Below are positions 14,574 through 29,140 of a stretch of 64,000 nt of DNA, one piece after another (positions within the stretch are counted from its first letter, which is position 1; every line of letters starts with the position of its first letter). This DNA is from Eledone cirrhosa (taxonomy: Eukaryota; Mollusca; Cephalopoda; Octopoda; Eledonidae). The translations under genes were made by a program, and so were the position numbers. Where the stretch lies: positions 110,258,536-110,322,535 of the forward strand of contig OZ024744.1 of NCBI GenBank assembly GCA_964016885.1. The letters are read 5' to 3'. The notes below the pieces were generated by a model. That model was given only the letters and a program-made list of their open reading frames with translations. It did not search any database and was not told the origin of the DNA.

Positions 14574-17500
14574 ACCCACTATAACTTACCTTGCTCTGAA
14601 CACAGCAAAACTACACAATCCACTATAACTTACCTTGCCCTGAACACAGTAAAACTACACAATCCACTATAACTTACCTTGCCCTGAACACAGTAAAAGT
14701 ACATAATCCACTATAACTTACCTTGCTCTGAACACAGTATAACTTACCTTGCCCTGAACACAGTAAAACTACACAATCCACTATAACTTAAATTGCCCTG
14801 AACTCAGTAAAACTACATAATCCACTGTAACTTACCTTGCCCTGAACACAGTAAAAGTACACAACCCACTATAACTTACCTTGCTCTGAACACAGCAAAA
14901 CTACACAATCCACTATAATTTACCTTGCCCTGAACACAGTAAAACTACAAGATCCACTATAACTTACCTTGCTTTGAACACAGTAAAACTACATAATCCA
15001 CTATAACTTACCTTGCCCTGAACACAGTAAAACTAACACAATCCACTATAACTTACCTTGCCCTGAACACAGTAAAAGTACACAATCCACTATAAATTAC
15101 GTTGCCCTGAACATACTAAAACTACACAATCTTCTATAACTTACCTTGCCCTGAACACAGTAAAACTACACAATCCACTGTAACTTACCTTGCCCTGAAC
15201 ACAGTAAAACTACACAATCCACTATAACTTACCTTGCCCTGAACACAGTAAAACTGCATAATCCACTATAAATTACCTTGCCCTGAACACAGTAAAACTA
15301 CACAATCCACTATAACTTACCTTGCCCTGAACACAGTAAAACTACACAATCCACTGTAACTTACCTTGCCCTGAACACTGTAAAACTACATAATCCACTA
15401 TAACTTACCTTGCCCTGAAACAGTAAAACTACACAAACCACTATAACTTACCTTGCCCTGAACACAGTAAAACTACACAATCCACTATAACTTACCTTGC
15501 CCTGAACACAGTAAAACTACACGATCCACTATAAATTACCTTGCCCTGAACACAGTAAAACTACACAATCCACTATAACTAACCTTGACCTGAACACAGT
15601 AAAACTACACAATCCACTATAACTTACCTTGTCCTGAACACACTAAAACTACACAATCCACTATAACTTAACTGGCCCTGAACATAGTAAAACTACACAA
15701 TCCACTATAACTTAGCTTGCACTGAACACAGTAAAACTACACAAACCACTATAACTTACCTTGCCCTGAACACACTAAAACTACACAATCCACTTCAACT
15801 TACCTTGCTCTGAACACAGTAAAACTACACAATCCACTATAACTTACCTTGCCCTGAACACAGTAAAATTACACAACCCACTATAACTAACCTTGCCCTG
15901 AACACAGTAAAACTACACAATCCACTATAACTTACTTTGCTCTGAACACAGTAAAACTACACAATCCACCTTAACTTACCTTGCTCTGAACACAGTAAAA
16001 CTACACAATCCACTTCAACTTACCTTGCTCTGAACACAGTAAAACTACACAATCCACTATAACTTACCTTGCCCTGAACACAGTAAAACTACACGATCCA
16101 CTATAAATTACCTTGCTCTGAACACAGTAAAACTACACAATCCACTTCAACTTACCTTGATCTGAACACAGTAAAACTACACAATCCACTATAACTTACC
16201 TTGCCCTGAACACAGTAAAACTACACGATCCACTATAAATTACGTTGCCCTGAACATACTAAATCTACACAATCTTCTATAACTTACCTTGCCCTGATCA
16301 CAGTAAAACTACACAATCCACTATAACTTTCCTTGCCCTGAACACAGTAAAACTACACAACCCACTATAACATACCTTGCCCTGAACACAGTAAAACTAC
16401 ACAATCCACTGCAACTTACCTTGCCCTGAACACAGTAAAACTACACAATCCACTATAACTTACCTTGCCCTGAACACAGTAAAACTGCATAATCCACTAT
16501 AACTTACCTTGCCCTGAACACAGTAAAACTACACAATCCACTATAACTTACCTTGCCCTGAACACAGTAAAACTACACAATCCACTATAAATTACCTTGC
16601 CCTGAACACAGTAAAACTACACAATCCACTATAACTTACCTTGCCCTGAACACAGTAAAACTACACGATCCACTATAACTTACCTTGCCCTGAACACTGT
16701 AAAACTACATAATCCACTATAACTTACCTTGCCCTGAAACAGTAAAACTACACAAACCACTATAACTTACCTTGCCCTGAACACAGTAAAACTACACGAT
16801 CCACTATAACTTACTTTGCCTTGAACACAGTAAAACTACACCATCCACTATAACTTACCTTGCCCTGAACACAGTAAAACTACACAATCCACTATAACTA
16901 ACCTTGCTCTGAACACAGTAAAACTACACAATCCACTATAACTTACCTTGCCCTGAACACAGTAAAACTACACAATCCACTAAAACTAACCTTGCTCTGA
17001 ACAGAGTAAAACTATACAATCCACCATAACTTACCTTGCCCTGAACACAGTAAAACTACACAATCCACTATAACTTACCTTGACCTGAACAGAGTAAAAC
17101 TACACAATCCACTATAACTTACCTTGCCCTGAACACACTAAAACTACACAATCCACTATAACTTACCTTGCACTGCAAACAGTAAAACTACACAACCCAC
17201 TATAACTTACCTTGCTCTGAACACAGTAAAACTACACAATCCACTATAACTTACCTTGCCCTGAACATAGTAAAAGAACGTAATCCACTATAACTTACCT
17301 TCCTTTGAACACAGTAAAACTACACAATCCACTATAATTTACCTTGCCCTGAACACAGTAAAACTACAAGATCCACTATAACTTACCCTGCTCTGAACAC
17401 AGTAAAACTACATAATCCACTATAACTTACCTTGCCCTGAACACAGTAAAACTACACAATCCACTATAAATTACGTTGCCCTGAACATACTAAAACTACA

Positions 17501-20500
17501 CAATCTTCTATAACTTACCTTGCCCTGAACACAGTAAACCTACACAATCCACTGTAACTTACCTTGCCCTGAACACAGTAAAACTACACAATCCACTATA
17601 ACTTACCTTGCCCTGAACACAGTAAAACTGCATAATCCACTATAAATTACCTTGCCCTGAACACAGTAAAACTACACAATCCACTATAACTTACCTTGCC
17701 CTGAACACAGTAAAACTACACAATCCACTATAACTTACCTTGCCCTGAACATTGTAAAACTACATAATCCACTATAACTTACCTTGCCCTGAAACAGTAA
17801 AACTACACAAACCACTATAACTTACCTTGCCCTGAACACAGTAAAACTACACAATCCACTATAACTTACCTTGCCCTGAACACAGTAAAACTACACGATC
17901 CACTATAAATTACCTTGCCCTGAACACAGTAAAACTACACAATCCACTATAACTAACCTTGACCTGAACACAGTAAAACTACACAATCCACTATAACTTA
18001 CCTTGTCCTGAACACACTAAAACTACACAATCCACTATAACTTAACTGGCCCTGAACACAGTAAAACTACACAATCCACTATAACTTAGCTTGCACTGAA
18101 CACAGTAAAACTACACAATCCACTGTAACTAACCTTGCCCTGAACACAGTAAAACTACACAATCCACTTCAACTTACCTTGCTCTGAACACAGTAAAACT
18201 ACACAATCCACTATAACTTACCTTGCCCTGAACACAGTAAAATTACACAACCCACTATAACTAACCTTGCCCTGAACACAGTAAAACTACAGAATCCACT
18301 ATAACTTACTTTGCTCTGAACACAGTAAAACTACACAATCCACCTTAACTTACCTTGCTCTGAACACAGTAAAACTACACAATCCACTTCAACTTACCTT
18401 GCTCTGAACACAGTAAAACTACACAATCCACTCTAACTTACCTTGCCCTGAACACAGTAAAACTACACGATCCACTATAAATTACCTTGCCCTGAACACA
18501 GTAAAACTACACAATCCACTATAACTTACCTTGCCCTGAACACAGTAAAACTAAACAATCCACTATAACTTACCTTGCTCTGAACACAGTAAAACTACAC
18601 AATCCACTATAACTAACCTTGCTCTGAACACAGTAAAACTATACAATCCACCATAACTTACCTTGCCCTGAACACAGTAAAACTACACAATCCACTATAA
18701 CTTACCTTGACCTGAACAGAGTAAAACTCCACAATCCACTATAACTTACCTTGCACTGGACACAGTAAAACTACACAACCCACTATAACTTACCTTGCCC
18801 TGAACACACTAAAACTACACAATCCACTATAACTTACCTTGCACTGGACACAGTAAAACTACACAACCCACTATAACTTACCTTGCCCTGAACACACTAA
18901 AACTACACAATCCACTATAACTTACCTTGCCCTGAACACAGTAAAATTACACAATCCACTATAACTTACCTTGCCCTGAACACAGTAAAACTACGTAATC
19001 CACTATAACTTACCTTCCTCTAAACACAGTAAAACTACACAATCCACTATAACTTACCTTGCCCAGAACACAGTAAAACTACGTAATCCACTATAACTTA
19101 CCTTGCCCTGAACACAGTAAAACTACACAATCCACTATAATTTACCTTGCCCTGAACACAGTAAAACTACACAATCCACTATAACTTACCTTGCTCTGAA
19201 CACAGTAAAACTACATAATCCACTATAACTTACCTTGCCCTGAACACAGTAAAACTAACACAATCCACTATAACTTACCTTGCCCTGAACACAGTAAAAC
19301 TACACCATCCACTATAAATTACGTTGCCATGAACATACTAAAACTACACGATCTTCTATAACTTACCTTGCCCTGATCACAGTAAAACCACACAATCCAC
19401 TATAACTTACCTTGCCCTGAACACAGTAAAACTACACAATCCACTATAACTTACCTTGCCCTGAACACAGTAAAACTACACAATCCACTATAACTTACCT
19501 TGCCCTGAACACAGTAAAACTACACGATCCACTATAACTTACCTTGCCCTGAACACAGTAAAACTACACGATCCACTATAACTTACCTTGCCCTGAACAC
19601 AGTAAAACTACACAATCCACTATAACTAAGCTTGCTCGGAACACAGTAAAACTATACAATCCACTATAACTTACCTTGCCCTGAACACAGTAAATCTACA
19701 CAATCCACTATAACTTACCTTGACCTGAACAGAGTAAAACTACACAATCCACTATAACTTACCTTGCCCTGAACACAGTAAAACTACACAATCCACTATA
19801 ACTTACCTTGCACTGAAAACAGTAAAACTACACAACCCACTATAACTTACCTTGCCCTGAACATAGTAAAAGAACGTAATCCACTATAACTTACCTTCCT
19901 TTGAACACAGTAAAACTACACGATCCACTATAATTTACCTTGCCCTGAACACAGTAAAACTACAAGATCCACTATAACTTACCTTGCTCTGAACACAGTA
20001 AAACTACATAATCCACTATAACTTACCTTGCCCTGAACACAGTAAAACTAACACAATCCACTATAACTTACCTTGCCCTGAACACAGTAAAACTACACAA
20101 TCCACTATAACTTACCTTGCCCTGAACACAGTAAAACTACACAATCCACTATAAATTACGTTGCCCTGAACATACTAAAACTACACAATCTTCTATAACT
20201 TACCTTGCCCTGAACACAGTAAAACTACACAATCCACTATAAATTACGTTGCCCTGAACACAGTAAAACTACACCATCCACTATAAATTACCTTGCTTTG
20301 AACACAGTAAAATTACACAATCCACTATAACTAAACTTGCCCCGAACACAGTAAAACTACACAATCCACTATAACTTACCTTGCTCTGAACACAGTAAAA
20401 CTACACAATCCACTATAACTTACCTTGCCCTGAACACAGTAAAACTACGTAATCCACTATAACTTACCTTGCCCTGAACACAGTAAAACTACACAATCCA

Positions 20501-20935
20501 CTATAATTTACCTTGCCCTGAACACAGTAAAACTACACAATCCACTATAACTGACCTTGGTCTGAACACAGTAAAACTACACAATCCACTATAACTTACC
20601 TTGCTCTGAACACAGTAAAACTACACAATCCACTATAACTTACCTTGCCCTGAACACAGTAAAACTACACAATCCACCATAACTTACCTTGCCCTGAACA
20701 CAGTAAAAGAACACAATCTTCTATAACTTACCTTGCCCTGAATACAGTGAAACTACACAATCCCCTATACCTTACCTTGCTCTGAACACAGTAAAACTAC
20801 ACAATCCACTATAACTTACCTTGCCCTGAACACAGTAAAACTACACAATCCACTATAACTTAAATTGCCCTGAACTCAGTAAAACTACATAATCCACTGT
20901 AACTTACCTTGCCCTGAACACAGTAAAAGTACACA
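14574..20935. repeat. Family A higher-order block, copy 3
   Basis: This is a third copy with the same closing series: GAACGTAATCC at 19862, ACCTTGGTCTG at 20551, CCCCTATACC at about 20,759, and the ACCCACT/CAGCAAAAC landmark again at 20936. The offset from copy 2 is 6,186 to 6,362 bp, changing by multiples of 44. Its left half carries an internal duplication (next entry) in place of the 2.2-kb left end of copies 1 and 2. Confidence 0.82.
15090..18500. repeat. About 2,375-bp internal duplication in copy 3
   Basis: A series running TACGTTGCC, GAACATACTAAAAC, CTTCTATAAC, CTGCATAATCC, GAAACAG, TTGTCCTGAACACAC, TTAACTGGCC, TTAGCTTGCACTG and CACTTCAAC occurs twice. CTGCATAATCC is at 15254 and 17629, and TAACTGG at about 15,669 and 18,043. 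The offset of about 2,375 bp is 54 monomers less one base. The right copy corresponds to about 11,280-12,200 of copy 2. Confidence 0.78.
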
Positions 20936-23900
20936 ACCCACTATAACTTACCTTGCTCTGAACACAGCAAAACTACACAATCCACTATAACTTACCTTGC
21001 CCTGAACACAGTAAAACTACACAATCCACTATAACTTACCTTGCCCTGAACACAGTAAAAGTACATAATCCACTATAACTTACCTTGCTCTGAACACAGT
21101 ATAACTTACCTTGCTCTGAACACAGTAAAACTACACGATCCAATTTAACTTACCTTGCATTGAACACAGTAAAACTACACAATCCACTATAACTTACCTT
21201 GCTCTGAACACAGTAAAACTACATAATCCACTATAACTTACCTTGCCCTGAACACAGTAAAACTAACACAATCCACTATAACGTACCTTGCCCTGAACAC
21301 AGTAAAACTACACAATCCACTATAAATTACGTTTCCATGAACATACTAAAACTACACAATCTTCTATAACTTACCTTGCCCTGAACACAGTAAAACTACA
21401 CAATCCACTATAACTTACCTTGCCCTGAACACAGTAAAACTACACAATCCACTATAACTTACCTTGCCCTGAACACAGTAATACTACACAACCCACTATA
21501 ACTTACCTTGCCCTGAACACAGTAAAACTACACAATCCACTATAACTTACCTTGCCCTGAACACAGTAAAACTACACAATCCACTTCAACTTACCTTGCT
21601 CTGAACACAGTAAAACTACACAATCCACTATAACTTACCTTGCCCTGAACATACTAAAACTACACAATCCACTATAACTTACCTTGCCCTGAACACAGTA
21701 AAACTACAAGATCCACTATAACTTACCTTGCTCTGAACACAGTAAAACTACACAATCCACTATAAATTACGTTGCCCTGAACACAGTAAGACTACATAAT
21801 CTTCTATAACTTACCTTGCCCTGAACACAGTAAAACTACACAATCCACTATAACTTACCTTGCCCTGAACACAGTAAAACTACACAATCCACTATAACTT
21901 ACCTTGCCCTGAACACAGTAAAACTACATAATCCACTATAACTTACCTTGACCTGAACACAGTAAAACTACACAATCCACTATAACTTACCTTGACCTGA
22001 ACACAATAAAACAACACAATCCACTATAAATTACCTTGCCCTGAACACAGTAAAACTACACAATCCACTATAACTTACCTTGCCCTGACACAGTAAAACT
22101 ACACAATCCACTATAACTTACCTTGCCCTGAACACTGTAAAACTACATAATCCACTATAACTTACCTTGCCCTGAAACAGTAAAACTACACAAACCACTA
22201 TAACTTACCTTGCCCTGAACACAGTAAAACTACACAATCCACTATAACTTACCTTGCCATGAAACAGTAAAACTACACAAACCACTATAACTTACCTTGC
22301 CCTGAACACAGTAAAACTACACAATCCACTATAACTTACCTTGCCCTGAACACAGTAAAACTACACGATCCACTATAAATTACCTTGCCCTGAACACAGT
22401 AAAACTACACAATCCACTATAACTAACCTTGACCTGAACACAGTAAAACTACACAATCCACTATAACTTACCTTGTCCTGAACACACTAAAACTACACAA
22501 TCCACTATAACTAAACTGGCCCTGAACACAGTAAAACTACACAATCCACTATAACTTAGCTTGCACTGAACACAGTAAAACTACACAATCCACTATAACT
22601 TACCTTGCCCTGAACACAGTAAAACTACACAATCCACTTCAACTTACCTTGCTCTGAACACAGTAAAACTACACAATCCACTATAACTTACCTTGCCCTG
22701 AACACAGTAAAATTACACAATCCACTATAACTAACCTTGCCCTGAACACAGTAAAACTACACAATCCACTATAACTTACTTTGCTCTGAACACAGTAAAA
22801 CTACACAATCCACCTTAACTTACCTTGCTCTGAACACAGTAAAACTACAGAATCCACTTCAACTTACCTTGCTCTGAACACAGTAAAACTACACAATCCA
22901 CTATAACTTACCTTGCCCTGAACACAGTAAAACTACACGATCCACTATAAATTACCTTGCCCTGAACACAGTAAAACTACACAATCCACTATAACTTACC
23001 TTGCCCTGAACACAGTAAAACTAAACAATCCACTATAACTTACCTTGCCCTGAACACAGTAAAACTACACAATCCACTATAACTAACCTTGCTCTGAACA
23101 CAGTAAAACTATACAATCCACCATAACTTACCTTGCCCTGAACAAAGTAAAACTACACAATCCACTATAACTTAACTTGACCTGAACAGAGTAAAACTAC
23201 ACAATCCACTATAACTTACCTTGCACTGGACACAGTAAAACTACACAACCCACTATAACTTACCTTGCCCTGAACACACTAAAACTACACAATCCACTAT
23301 AACTTACCTTGCCCTGAACACAGTAAAATTACACAATCCACTATAACTTACCTTGCCCTGAACACAGTAAAACTACATAATCCACTATAACTTAACATGC
23401 TCTGAACACAGTAAAACTACACAACCCACTATAACTTACCTTGCCTTGAACACAGTAAAACTACACAATCCACAATAACTTACCTTGCCCTGAACATAGT
23501 AAAACTACGTAATCCACTATAACTTACCTTCCTCTAAACACAGGAAAACTACACAATCCACTATAACTTACCTTGCCCAGAACACAGTAAAACTACGTAA
23601 TCCACTATAACTTACCTTGCCCTGAACACAGTAAAACTACACAATCCACTATAATTTACCTTGCCCTGAACACAGTAAAACTACACAATCCACTATAACT
23701 TACCTTGCTCTGAACACAGTAAAACTACATAATCCACTATAACTTACCTTGCCCTGAACACAGTAAAACTAACACAATCCACTATAACTTACCTTGCCCT
23801 GAACACAGTAAAACTACACCCTCCACTATAAATTACGTTGCCATGAACATACTAAAACTACACGATCTTCTATAACTTACCTTGCCCTGAACACAGTAAA

Positions 23901-25082
23901 ACCACACAATCCACTATAACTTACCTTGCCCTGAACACAGTAAAACTACACAATCCACTATAACTTACCTTGCCCTGAACACAGTAAAACTACACAATCC
24001 ACTATAACTTACCTTGCCCTGAACACAGTAAAACTACACGATCCACTATAACTTACCTTGCCCTGAACATAGTGAAAGAACGTAATCCACTATAACTTAC
24101 CTTCCTTTGAACACAGTAAAACTACACAATCCACTATAATTTACCTTGCCCTGAATACAGTAAAACTACAAGATCCACTATAACTTACCTTGCTCTGAAC
24201 ACAGTAAAACTACATAATCCACTATAACTTACCTTGCCCTGAACACAGTAAAACTAACACAATCCACTATAACTTACCTTGCCCTGAACACAGTAAAACT
24301 ACACAATCCACTATAACTTACCTTGCCCTGAACACAGTAAAACTACACAATCCACTATAAATTACGTTGCTCTGAACATACTAAAACTACACAATCTTCT
24401 ATAACTTACCTTGCCCTGAACACAGTAAAACTACACAATCCACTATAAATTACGTTGCCCTGAACACAGTAAAACTACACAATCCACTATAAATTACCTT
24501 GCCTTGAACACAGTAAAATTACACAATCCACTATAACTAAACTTGCCCCGAACACAGTAAAACTACACAATCCAATATAACTTACCTTGCTCTGAACACA
24601 GTAAAACTACACAATCCACTATAACTTACCTTGCCCTGAACAAAGTAAAACTACACAATCCACTATAATTTACCTTGCCCTGAACACAGAAAAACTACAC
24701 AATCCACTATAACTGACCTTGGTCTGAACACAGTAAAACTACACAATCCACTATAACTTACCTTGCTCTGAACACAGTAAAACTACACAATCCACTATAA
24801 CTTACCTTGCCCTGAACACAGTAAAACTACACAATCCACCATAACTTACCTTGCCCTGAACACAGTAAAAGAACACAATCTTCTATAACTTACCTTGCCC
24901 TGAATACAGTGAAACTACACAATCCCCTATACCTTACCTTGCTCTGAACACAGTAAAACTACACAATCCACTATAACTTACCTTGCCCTGAACACAGTAA
25001 AACTACACAATCCACTATAACTTAAATTGCCCTGAACTCAGTAAAACTACACAATCCACTATAACTTACCTTGCTCTGAACA
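20936..25082. repeat. Family A higher-order block, copy 4 (shortened)
   Basis: The block starts with the ACCCACT/CAGCAAAAC series and the CAGTATAAC scar at 21097, and carries CAGTAAGAC at 21786, AACTAAACTGGCC at about 22,510, a variant CATAGTGAAAGAACG monomer at 24068, ACCTTGGTCTG at about 24,713 and CCCCTATACC at about 24,921. At about 4.1 kb it is roughly 2 kb shorter than the other family-A copies; runs found in the middle of copies 1 and 2 are absent. The next scar, at 25083, begins a further copy. Confidence 0.8.
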
Positions 25083-26390
25083 CAGTATAACTTACCTTGC
25101 TCTGAACACAGTAAAACTACACGATCCAATTTAACTTACCTTGCATAGAACACAGTAAAACTACACAATCCACTATAACTTACCTTGCTCTGAACACAGT
25201 AAAACTACATAATCCACTATAACTTACCTTGCCCTGAACACAGTAAAACTAACACAATCCACTATAACGTACCTTGCCCTGAACACAGTAAAACTACACA
25301 ATCCACTATAAATTACGTTTCCATGAACATACTAAAACTACACAATCTTCTATAACTTACCTTGCCCTGAACACAGTAAAACTACACGATCCACTATAAC
25401 TTACCTTGCCCTGAACACAGTAAAACTACACAATCCACTATAACTTACCTTGCCCTGAACACAGAAATACTACACAACCCACTATAACTTACCTTGCCCT
25501 GAACACAGTAAAACTACACAATCCACTATAACTTACCTTGCCCTGAACACAGTAAAACTACACAATCCACTTCAACTTACCTTGCTCTGAACACAGTAAA
25601 ACTACACAATCCACTATAATTTACCTTGCTCTGAACACAGTAAAACTACACAATCCACTATAAATTACGTTGCCCTGAACACAGTAAGACTACACAATCT
25701 TCTATAACTTACCTTGCCCTGAACACAGTAAAACTACACAATCCACTATAACTTACCTTGCCCTGAACACAGTAAAACTACACAATCCACTATAACTTAC
25801 CTTGACCTGAACACAGTAAAACTACATATTCCACTATAACTTACCTTGCCCTGAACACAGGAAAACTACACAATCCACTATAACTTACCTTGCCCTGAAC
25901 ACAGTAAAACAACACAATCCACTATAAATTACCTTGCCCTGAACACAGTAAAACTACACAATCCACTATAACTTACCTTGCCCTGAACACAGTAAAACTA
26001 CACAATCCACTATAACTTACCTTGCCCTGAACACTGTAAAACTACATAATCCACTATAACTTACCTTGCCCTGAAACAGTAAAACTACACAAACCACTAT
26101 AACTTACCTTGCCCTGAACACAGTAAAACTACACAATCCACTATAACTTACCTTGCCCTGAACACAGTAAAACTACACAATCCACTATAACTTACCTTGC
26201 CCTGAACACAGTAAAACTACACAATCCACTATAACTTACCTTGCCCTGAACACAGTAAAACTACACGATCCACTATAACTTACCTTGCCCTGAACACAGT
26301 AAAACTACACGATCCACTATAACTTACCTTGCCCTGAACACAGTAAAACTACACAATCCACTATAACTAACCTTGCTCTGAACACAGTAA
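25083..26390. repeat. Family A block, copy 5 (left end only)
   Basis: Sequence corresponding to the first 1.5 kb of the window: scar at 25083, ACACGATCCAATTTAAC, TTACGTTTCCATGAAC, GTAAGAC at 25685. The offset from the window start is 24,921 bp at the scar and about four monomers less by the GTAAGAC landmark. Family A then gives way to family B, first recognised by ATCTACCAT near 26,399, ACGCAATCC at 26483 and GGACACAATAAAAC near 26,513. Confidence 0.75.
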
Positions 26391-28200
26391 AACTATACAA
26401 TCTACCATAACTTACCTTGCCCTGAACACAGTAAAACTACACAATCCACTATAACTTACCTTGACCTGAACAGAGTAAAACTACGCAATCCACTATAACT
26501 TACCTTGCACTGGACACAATAAAACTACACAACCCACTATAACTTACCTTGCCCTGAACACACTAAAACTACACAATCCACTATAACTTACCTTGCACTG
26601 GACACAGTAAAACTACACAATCCACTATAACTTACCTTGACCTGAACAGAGTAAAACTACACAATCCACTATAACTTACCTTGACCTGAACAGAGTAAAA
26701 CTACACAATCCACTATAACTTACCTTGCCCTGAACAGAGTAAAACTACACAATCCACTATAACTTACCTTGACCTGAACAGAGTAAAACTACACAATCCA
26801 CTATAACTTACCTTGACCTGAACAGAGTAAAACTACACAATCCACTATAACTTACCTTGACCTGAACACAGTAAAACTACACAATCCACTATAAATTACG
26901 TTGCCCTGAACATACTAAAACTACACAATCTTCTATAACTTACCTTGCCCTGAACACAGTAAAACTACACAATCCACTATAACTTTCCTTGCCCTGAACA
27001 CAGTAAAACTACACAACCCACTATAACATACCTTGCCCTGAACACAGTAAAACTACACAATCCACTGTAACTTACCTTGCCCTGAACACAGTAAAACTGC
27101 ATAATCCACTATAACTTACCTTGCCCTGAACACAGTAAAACTACACAATCCACTATAACTTACCTTGCCCTGAACACAGTAAAACTACACAATCCACTAT
27201 AAATTACCTTGCCCTGAACACAGTAAAACTACACAATCCACTATAACTTACCTTGCCCTGAACACAGTAAAACTACACAATCCACTATAACTTACCTTGC
27301 CCTGAACACTGTAAAACTACATAATCCACTATAACTTACCTTGCCCTGAAACAGTAAAACTACACAAACCACTATAACTTACCTTGCCCTGAACACAGTA
27401 AAACTACACGATCCACTATAACTTACCTTGCCTTGAACACAGTAAAACTACACGATCCACTATAACTTACCTTGCCCTGAACACAGTAAAACTACACAAT
27501 CCACTATAACTAACCTTGCTCTGAACACAGTAAAACTACACAATCCACTATAACTTACCTTGCCCTGAACACAGAAAAACTACACAATCCACTATAACTA
27601 ACCTTGCTCTGAACACAGTAAAACTATACAATCCACCATAACTTACCTTGCCCTGAACACAGTAAAACTACACAATCCACTATAACATACCTTGACCTGA
27701 ACAGAGTAAAACTACACAATCCTCTATAACTTACCTTGCCCTGAACACACTAAAACTACACAATCCACTATAACTTACCTTGCACTGAAAACAGTAAAAC
27801 TACACAACCCACTATAACTTACCTTGCTCTGAACACAGTAAAACTACACAATCCACTATAACTTACCTTGCCCTGAACATAGTAAAAGAACGTAATCCAC
27901 TATAACTTACCTTCCTTTGAACACAGTAAAACTACACAATCCACTATAATTTACCTTGCCCTGAACACAGTAAAACTACAAGATCCACTATAACTTACCT
28001 TGCTCTGAACACAGTAAAACTACATAATCCACTATAACTTACCTTGCCTTGAACACAGTAAAACTAACACAATCCACTATAACTTACCTTGCCCTGAACA
28101 CAGTAAAACTACACAATCCACTATAAATTACGTTGCCCTGAACATACTAAAACTACACAATCTTCTATAACTTACCTTGCCCTGAACACAGTAAAACTGC
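26390..28200. repeat. Family B, module L copy 1
   Basis: Module L runs: TATACAATCTACC, ACGCAATCC, GGACACAATAAAAC, GGACACAG, a run of GACCTGAACAGAG monomers with one GCCCTGAACAGAG, TACGTTGCC/GAACATAC/CTTCTATAAC, ACTTTCC, ACATACC, CTGCATAATCC, CACTGTAAAAC, GAAACAG, CACGATCC twice, CACAGAAAAAC, and a GAACGTAATCC monomer (CATAG at 27878). It matches 33.5-35.6 kb at an offset of 7,391 then 7,435 bp; the change is one monomer. Confidence 0.78.
26630..26880. repeat. Run of near-identical GACCTGAACAGAG monomers
   Basis: Five or six successive monomers share the paired changes GACCTG and CAGAGT and are otherwise consensus. Equivalent runs lie at about 2,020-2,280, 30,660-30,930, 32,790-33,050, 34,020-34,260, 41,770-42,000, 47,090-47,320, 53,450-53,690, 57,680-57,940 and 62,600-62,860. 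Run length varies by a monomer or so among block copies (for example 30.4-31.0 versus 38.1-38.7 kb), so these runs are sites of single-monomer expansion and contraction. Confidence 0.8.
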
Positions 28201-29140
28201 ATAATCCACTATAAATTACCTTGCCCTGAACACAGTAAAACTACACAATCCACTATAACTTACCTTGCCCTGAACACAGTAAAACTACACAATCCACTAT
28301 AACTTACCTTGCCCTGAACACTGTAAAACTACATAATCCACTATAACTTACCTTGCCCTGAAACAGTAAAACTACACAAACCACTATAACTTACCTTGCC
28401 CTGAACACAGTAAAACTACACAATCCACTATAACTTACCTTGCCCTGAACACAGTAAAACTACACGATCCACTATAAATTACCTTGCCCTGAACACAGTA
28501 AAACTACACAATCCACTATAACTAACCTTGACCTGAACACAGTAAAACTACACAATCCACTATAACTTACCTTGTCCTGAACACACTAAAACTACACAAT
28601 CCTCTATAACTTAACTGGCCCTGAACACAGTAAAACTACACAATCCACTATAACTTAGCTTGCACTGAACACAGTAAAACTACACAATCCACTATAACTT
28701 ACCTTGCCCTGAACACAGTAAAACTACACAATCCACTTCAACTTACCTTGCTCTGAACACAGTAAAACTACACAATCCACTATAACTTACCTTGCCCTGA
28801 ACACAGTAAAATTACACAATCCACTATAACTAACCTTGCCCTGAACACAGTAAAACTACACAATCCACTATAACTTACTTTGCTCTGAACACAGTAAAAC
28901 TACACAATCCACCTTAACTTACCTTGCTCTGAACACAGTAAAACTACACAATCCACTTCAACTTACCTTGCTCTGAACACAGTAAAACTACACAATCCAC
29001 TATAACTTACCTTGCCCTGAACACAGTAAAATTACACAATCCACTATAACTTACCTTGCCCTGAACACAGTAAAACTACATAATCCACTATAACTTAACA
29101 TGCTCTGAACACAGTAAAACTACATAATCCAGTATAACTT
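28200..29140. repeat. Family A island 1 inside family B
   Basis: The stretch carries family-A landmarks: TTGTCCTGAACACAC, CCTCTATAACTTAACTGGCC (about 28,600), TTAGCTTGCACTG, CACTTCAAC, TTACTTTGCTCTG, CCACCTTAAC and AACATGCTCTG (about 29,097). It matches about 43.4-44.1 and 48.9-49.6 kb, sharing the private CAATCCTCTATAACTTAACTG change, and more distantly 17.9-18.5 kb in family A. It ends abruptly after AACATGCTCTG, where the 43.4 and 48.9 kb copies continue. Confidence 0.78.
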
